From Sphagnum compactum (lineage: Eukaryota > Bryophyta > Sphagnopsida > Sphagnales), in NCBI GenBank assembly GCA_965153455.1, contig OZ234502.1, positions 11,005,495-11,069,494 on the forward strand: a DNA stretch of 64,000 bases. The letters run 5' to 3'. Below the pieces are notes generated by a model. That model was given only the letters and a program-made list of their open reading frames with translations, was not told where the DNA came from and did not search any database. The translations under genes were made by a program, and so were the position numbers. Shown in pieces: positions 60,118-64,000 of the stretch. How positions within the stretch are numbered: position 1 is the first letter of the stretch; the number at the start of each line of letters is the position of its first letter.

Positions 60118-60271
60118 CACTACAACAAAAGGTGTCCCTGTACGCCAAGTGATTTCACTGGATTTTGAGTGAATTCACTAGTTGTAGTGAACGAGGACCA
60201 ATGAAGAAACAATGAATTCACTAGTCTAGTGAACGGGGACTAGTGAACTGCACCCACATTTTGTAGTAGTG
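60118..60271. mobile_element. CACTA-ended MITE, copy 1 (154 bp)
   Basis: It starts CACTACAACAAAAGGTGTCC and ends TTTTGTAGTAGTG. The interior has GTGATTTCACTGGATTTT and AATTCACTAGT words. Flanks are AAG and AGG, a near but not exact 3-bp duplication. Confidence 0.8.
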
Positions 60272-60869
60272 AGGGAAGAATGAAAGGAGTTGTAGGTACT
60301 TGTAGTAAAAAACCACAAATTTTATTTTGGATATACCACAAATTTTGATTGTTGTTTTGGATTTTTTTTCAACAAGACATGGGATTCTATTGTAATTTTG
60401 ATTCATGTTTTCAATAATACAGAGAAGCATAGACTTCTACAGTGAATTTTATGTTTATATCGTTGTGTGAATTTTCTATAGTATCAAAATATGATGAAAT
60501 GAATCATAATTTTGTTTCTAGAGTTTTTTACAATGTATTCTAAAGTACAAATTTTGGTTATATGGAATAACCATGAATCTAGTGTTTTAATGAATGGCAG
60601 TGTTAAGTGTGTTGAAAATTAATTTTGTAATGGTTGTATGAAAGTGAAGTGCAAATTCATTGTTACAATAGTGTGGAATAAATCTGCAGGAATTAAATTT
60701 CATTAAAGTAGATGAATTTGAGGTCCAATCTACAGCTTTGTAATGGGACAAAAATAGTTTGCAGAGTATAGTGTAAACACAAGAGAAGGAGATTTTCAAA
60801 CTCACAAAAGAGATTCAGGTTTTTGTGCACTAGAAGGATGAAATGATCAAAGAAAAAAATAAGAATTAG

Positions 60870-61011
60870 CACTGTACAACAAAAGGTGTCCATGTACGCT
60901 AAGTGATTTCACTGGATTCATTAGTTATAGTGAACAGGACCGAGTGGGGAAGTAGTGAATTCATTGGTCTAATGAACATGGACTAGTGAATTGCACACAC
61001 TATTTGTAGTG
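60870..61011. mobile_element. CACTA-ended MITE, copy 2 (142 bp)
   Basis: It starts CACTGTACAACAAAAGGTGT and ends ATTTGTAGTG. It is shorter than the other copies by a deletion near 60925. Flanks are TAG and CAG. Confidence 0.78.
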
Positions 61012-61927
61012 CAGGCTACTTGTAATAGGTCCATACAAAAGTTACAACATGATCCCAAGTAAATACAAGCAGTTGTGGACACGTTAACAACCATGGAGCC
61101 TTACTTGTCTAAGCATAGACTACGGGAATATGACAATATCTTGATGCAAAATATTATTCTAAGGACTAAATAGAAGTTAATGCAATTGCAAGCCTTTGAG
61201 GTTGATAAATGGTGGAATTTGGTTCAAGATTTTCTATAAAAAGACATATAGGGCCTGTTTAATGAACACAAAGTAGACGAAACCAACTATAGAAGGAAGT
61301 TAAAGGCGTATTGATAAGCTTACCCCAATTTTTGATATGATTCACCTTTTGTGATTCCAAAAGATAACTTTAATACATCAAATTTTAACTAGATGTATAT
61401 GAAGCAAGTCCAAGTGGAGAAGCACCAGAGGTTTGATCAACTATACCTACAGAAATGAAGGAAGGGATATTATAGAGGAGATCATGGGGGAGTAAGTAGC
61501 TATTCACCTAAATGGCCAAACTATAGAGGAAGTCATAGTAGTGCAGGAACAAATGCAATGGGTATCTACACAAACATAATCGACTAAGTATGCCAAAACA
61601 ATTATAGTATTTTTATCAACAGAGTTTGCTACATTAATTGCCTCAATGATAACATCCCAAAATGAAGGAAATGATGGCCACACATAGATTATTGCAAATA
61701 TTCAACAACAAGTGGATCCATAAAACCAACTTCAAACTGAGGAAATAATTATAGTAGAAGGACAACAATCTACAAATTAAGAAATGCCTATTGTAGCAAT
61801 GTAACCACAAAAGTGAGTTAGGCAAAAATATTAGTCCATTATGAATAGCAGCCTCAGTTTGTTGTTATTCTACTAGTGCAATATAGTGTAGTTCTATACT
61901 TTTCTATGCATAAGATTTTGAGGATGG

Positions 61928-61959
61928 AATCCAAAGTACAAAGGGGGTAATGTTAAGGG
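61928..61959 (+). promoter_or_regulatory. polypurine tract and LTR start, second copy
   Basis: AATCCAAAGTACAAAGGGGG, TAA, TGTTAAGGGC. This is the same junction as at 59911, about 2.0 kb later. It shows two related retroelement 3' ends in tandem. Confidence 0.55.
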
Positions 61960-62559
61960 CAAAACTATGCTATCTTTGTTGGATGGACTAGTTGCAGCTC
62001 TTGGATAAAGAACTATGTTCTCCTTGTTGGAAATATTGGACAAAAATAGTTTCAGTGATTGACATGATAGACAAAGGTGGAAGATGATTGTGTAGGATTA
62101 GAATTGATGAAGCCTGATTCAAATTAGTTTTATGGCAGGAATTTAAGTAGATCTTTAAAGAAGTATTGAAAGGAAGAGAATGATTATTAGATAAATTTTC
62201 GAGGAGGAATTAAGAAATTTGAGAGAGGAGAAGTTTAAGGGAGATTAAAAAATAGCTTTGATGATGAGAAATAGTGCTACTACAATATGCTTTTGTTTCC
62301 ATTTTAGCATGAGGGTTTGAACTTGTTTTCAAATCACCACAAAAGTTAGAATTGTACATATCTATGTTTTGTAATGGATCTTTGGTTGAGTTTCGTTTCT
62401 GATTCCTATAGTTATATAAAAAAAATTGTATATGAAAAATAACATGTTAAAGAATAGATTCCAAAATAAACACAATGTTAAAATATTAATGTTTATTAAC
62501 ATTTTTCAAACTTAAAGTAAAAGAAATGCTAATTGATGAAACACTTATTCATGGATGAA

Positions 62560-63595
62560 TTTAAAACTTGGATATTGTTGGTTAGACAATAATTGGGGAA
62601 GAACAATTGACAAAAATCAACTTGGGCACTAAAAAAAACCTACAACCAATGAAAATCAATGTTGATTTGGAACCTATTATTATTGTTCAAACGGTTAAGT
62701 TGTTGAAGGAGTATAAAGATATATTTTCTTGGAGTTACAAAGATTTGAAAAACATACCACCTAAAATAATTGACACCAAATTAAGCTAGACACGACAATA
62801 CCACCTATTCATCAAGCAAGGTATTGGTTGAATCTTAATTATGTAGCCATTGTCAAACATGACATTGATAAGTTACTAGTTACATATTTTATTAAACTTG
62901 TTAAAAATACAACCTGTTTATCACCCATTGTGGTAGTGCTTCAAAAGAATGGCAAATTGAAGATTTGTGTAGATTTTAGAAAACTAAATGCTACCACCAA
63001 GAAAGATCCCTATCTATTACCTTTTATGGATGAAGTCATTAACACTGTAGCAAGTCATGAAGTGTATATATTTTTAGATGGTATTTCAAGGTAGCATTAA
63101 ATTTCTATACATTACAACAAAAGGTGTCCCTGTACGCCAAGTGATTTCACTAGATTTTGAATGAATTCATTGGTTGTAGTGAATGGGAACCAATCAAGAA
63201 GTAGTGAATTCACTAATTTAGTGAACGGGGACTAATGAACTGCACTCACATTTTGTAATAGTGATAACACCAAAAGATTAGTATAAAACTATTTTCATTA
63301 TTGATTAAAGAGCATTTGTGTGGGTTGTAATGCCTTTTGGAATTAAAAATGGATCACCTACCTACCAAAGAGTGATTACTAAAGCCTTTTGATAGTACAT
63401 AAACATGTTCCTGATAATATTTTTTAATGATTTCACAATATTTAGTGATTTACCTACTCATGTAAAGAAACTCAGAAAATGTTTTATCAAGTGTAATGAG
63501 TTTGGGATTAGTTTGAATATAGAGAAATGTGCATTTATGGACTTTCCATTACTTTTTTAATGTTGTACTTTCATGGAACAAAAGTTGTTAAGTTT
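62560..63595 (+). pseudogene. Ty3/gypsy reverse transcriptase fragment, interrupted by a MITE
   Basis: It reads KINLGTKKNLQPMKINVDLE, LKEYKDIFSWSYKDLKNIPP, then CLSPIVVVLQKNGKLKICVD, FRKLNATTKKDPYLLPFMDE and VYIFLDGISR. The text resumes after the MITE with YKTIFIIDxRAFVWVVMPFG, IKNGSPTYQRVITKAF, a damaged active site (FFNDFTIFSD where YLDDF is expected) and LNIEKCAFMDF. Stops occur throughout. It belongs to a different gypsy lineage from the two to its left. Confidence 0.85.
63110..63263. mobile_element. CACTA-ended MITE, copy 3 (154 bp), TSD ATA, inside a gypsy RT
   Basis: It starts CATTACAACAAAAGGTGTCC and ends TTTTGTAATAGTG, with ATA on both sides (63107-63109 and 63264-63266). Removing it and one ATA restores the RT frame. 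Confidence 0.88.
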
Positions 63596-64000
63596 ATATA
63601 ATTTTAGTCCTCACACCTTGAAGGGAAAAAAAAGAAGGAATGAACCACATTTTCATTTCCCATTATCACGACTGAAAGTAATGACTTAAATCAAGTATTC
63701 TACTTGAATCTAGTACTAGATTTACTAGTTAAAAAAAAGTAATGACAGAAATCAAGTCTTGAACTCATTTCATTTACCCCATTTACAAATAAAAAATTCA
63801 TTCAATTTTATTTACAAGAAAAATTAATAATGCTATGGTTGCATGAGAAAATTACAAGTCCAAATGAAAAATAATTCTGAATAATTTAATTCATGGTCAC
63901 ATGCAAAAATGATATTTTAATTACTATTTCTTACAATTGCATGTAACTACTAATAATGTCATGGTCACATGTATATAATAAATTATTTCTTGTTAGTTTT
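63596..64000. other. AT-rich tail of the window; nothing recognised
   Basis: No coding similarity or repeat boundary is seen. Confidence 0.5.

Larger units (their letters stand above)
60272..62559. other. remnant-rich DNA between MITEs and the last gypsy RT
   Basis: Stops are in all frames. Apart from MITE copy 2 and the second polypurine/LTR junction I recognise nothing. Loose gag-like text occurs near 61,020-61,330. Confidence 0.4.

Overview
The window is nuclear DNA of a land plant. The evidence is a long PLS-class PPR gene with a DYW-type tail, plant-type Ty1/copia and Ty3/gypsy elements primed by initiator tRNA-Met (one with a chromodomain), CACTA (En/Spm) transposon genes, and fragments of plant UBC8-type E2, UDP-rhamnose synthase and GH3 glucan hydrolase genes. 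The repeat load and the PPR style suggest a repeat-rich genome such as a fern, lycophyte, moss or gymnosperm, but the species cannot be fixed from the sequence. Nothing here looks bacterial, organellar or viral.

Layout. 1-3.7 kb: a PPR editing-factor-like ORF with no in-frame ATG at its start and a frameshifted, eroded DYW tail. 3.7-6.0 kb: AT-rich DNA with a copia gag scrap. 6.04-39.1 kb: one old Ty3/gypsy element on the minus strand, cut apart by three later insertions. These are a solo LTR (6665-7557, TSD AATAA), a 1.6-kb AT-rich element (8380-10007, TSD CAT) and a very large CACTA transposon (10436-37886, 27,451 bp, TSD TAA). Removing the CACTA element and one TAA restores the reading frame of the gypsy RNase H, which fixes both ends. 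The left part of the gypsy element encodes a PHD finger.

The CACTA element carries its own two-gene set. One is a TNP2-type transposase (minus strand, 3 exons, one 1-nt deletion, 16660-22768). The other is a Transposase_24/TNPA-like gene (plus strand, several exons, about 28.9-36.2 kb). It also carries host-gene cargo: a UBC8-type E2 (two frameshifts), the 4,6-dehydratase part of a rhamnose synthase (frameshift, active-site substitution), a GH3 glucan hydrolase piece and unidentified acidic-protein exons with stops. One of the acidic pieces lies inside the 2.4-kb first intron of the transposase gene. Both ends are rich in TGCAAC motifs, and the right end holds eight ~110-bp units that each mix the motif with telomere-like CCCTAA tracts.

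39.1-45.6 kb: a chromodomain Ty3/gypsy element with two ~815-bp LTRs, many stops, a missing zinc knuckle and protease active site, and no target duplication. 45.6-49.7 kb: an orphan CACTA-type end, a decayed basic ORF, and a ~380-bp direct repeat split by a 609-bp MITE. 49.7-55.6 kb: a complete but dead Ty1/copia element (LTRs about 93% alike, TSD ATTTC). 55.8-56.15 kb: a truncated chromovirus-family LTR. 56.4-62 kb: gag-like and coiled-coil ORFs of a non-autonomous retroelement with two similar polypurine/LTR junctions. 62.56-63.6 kb: another gypsy RT, split by the third copy of a ~150-bp CACTA-ended MITE.

Apart from the PPR gene, none of the coding sequence looks like a functional host gene. 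The main interest is the large, gene-capturing CACTA transposon and the layered insertions that date it.
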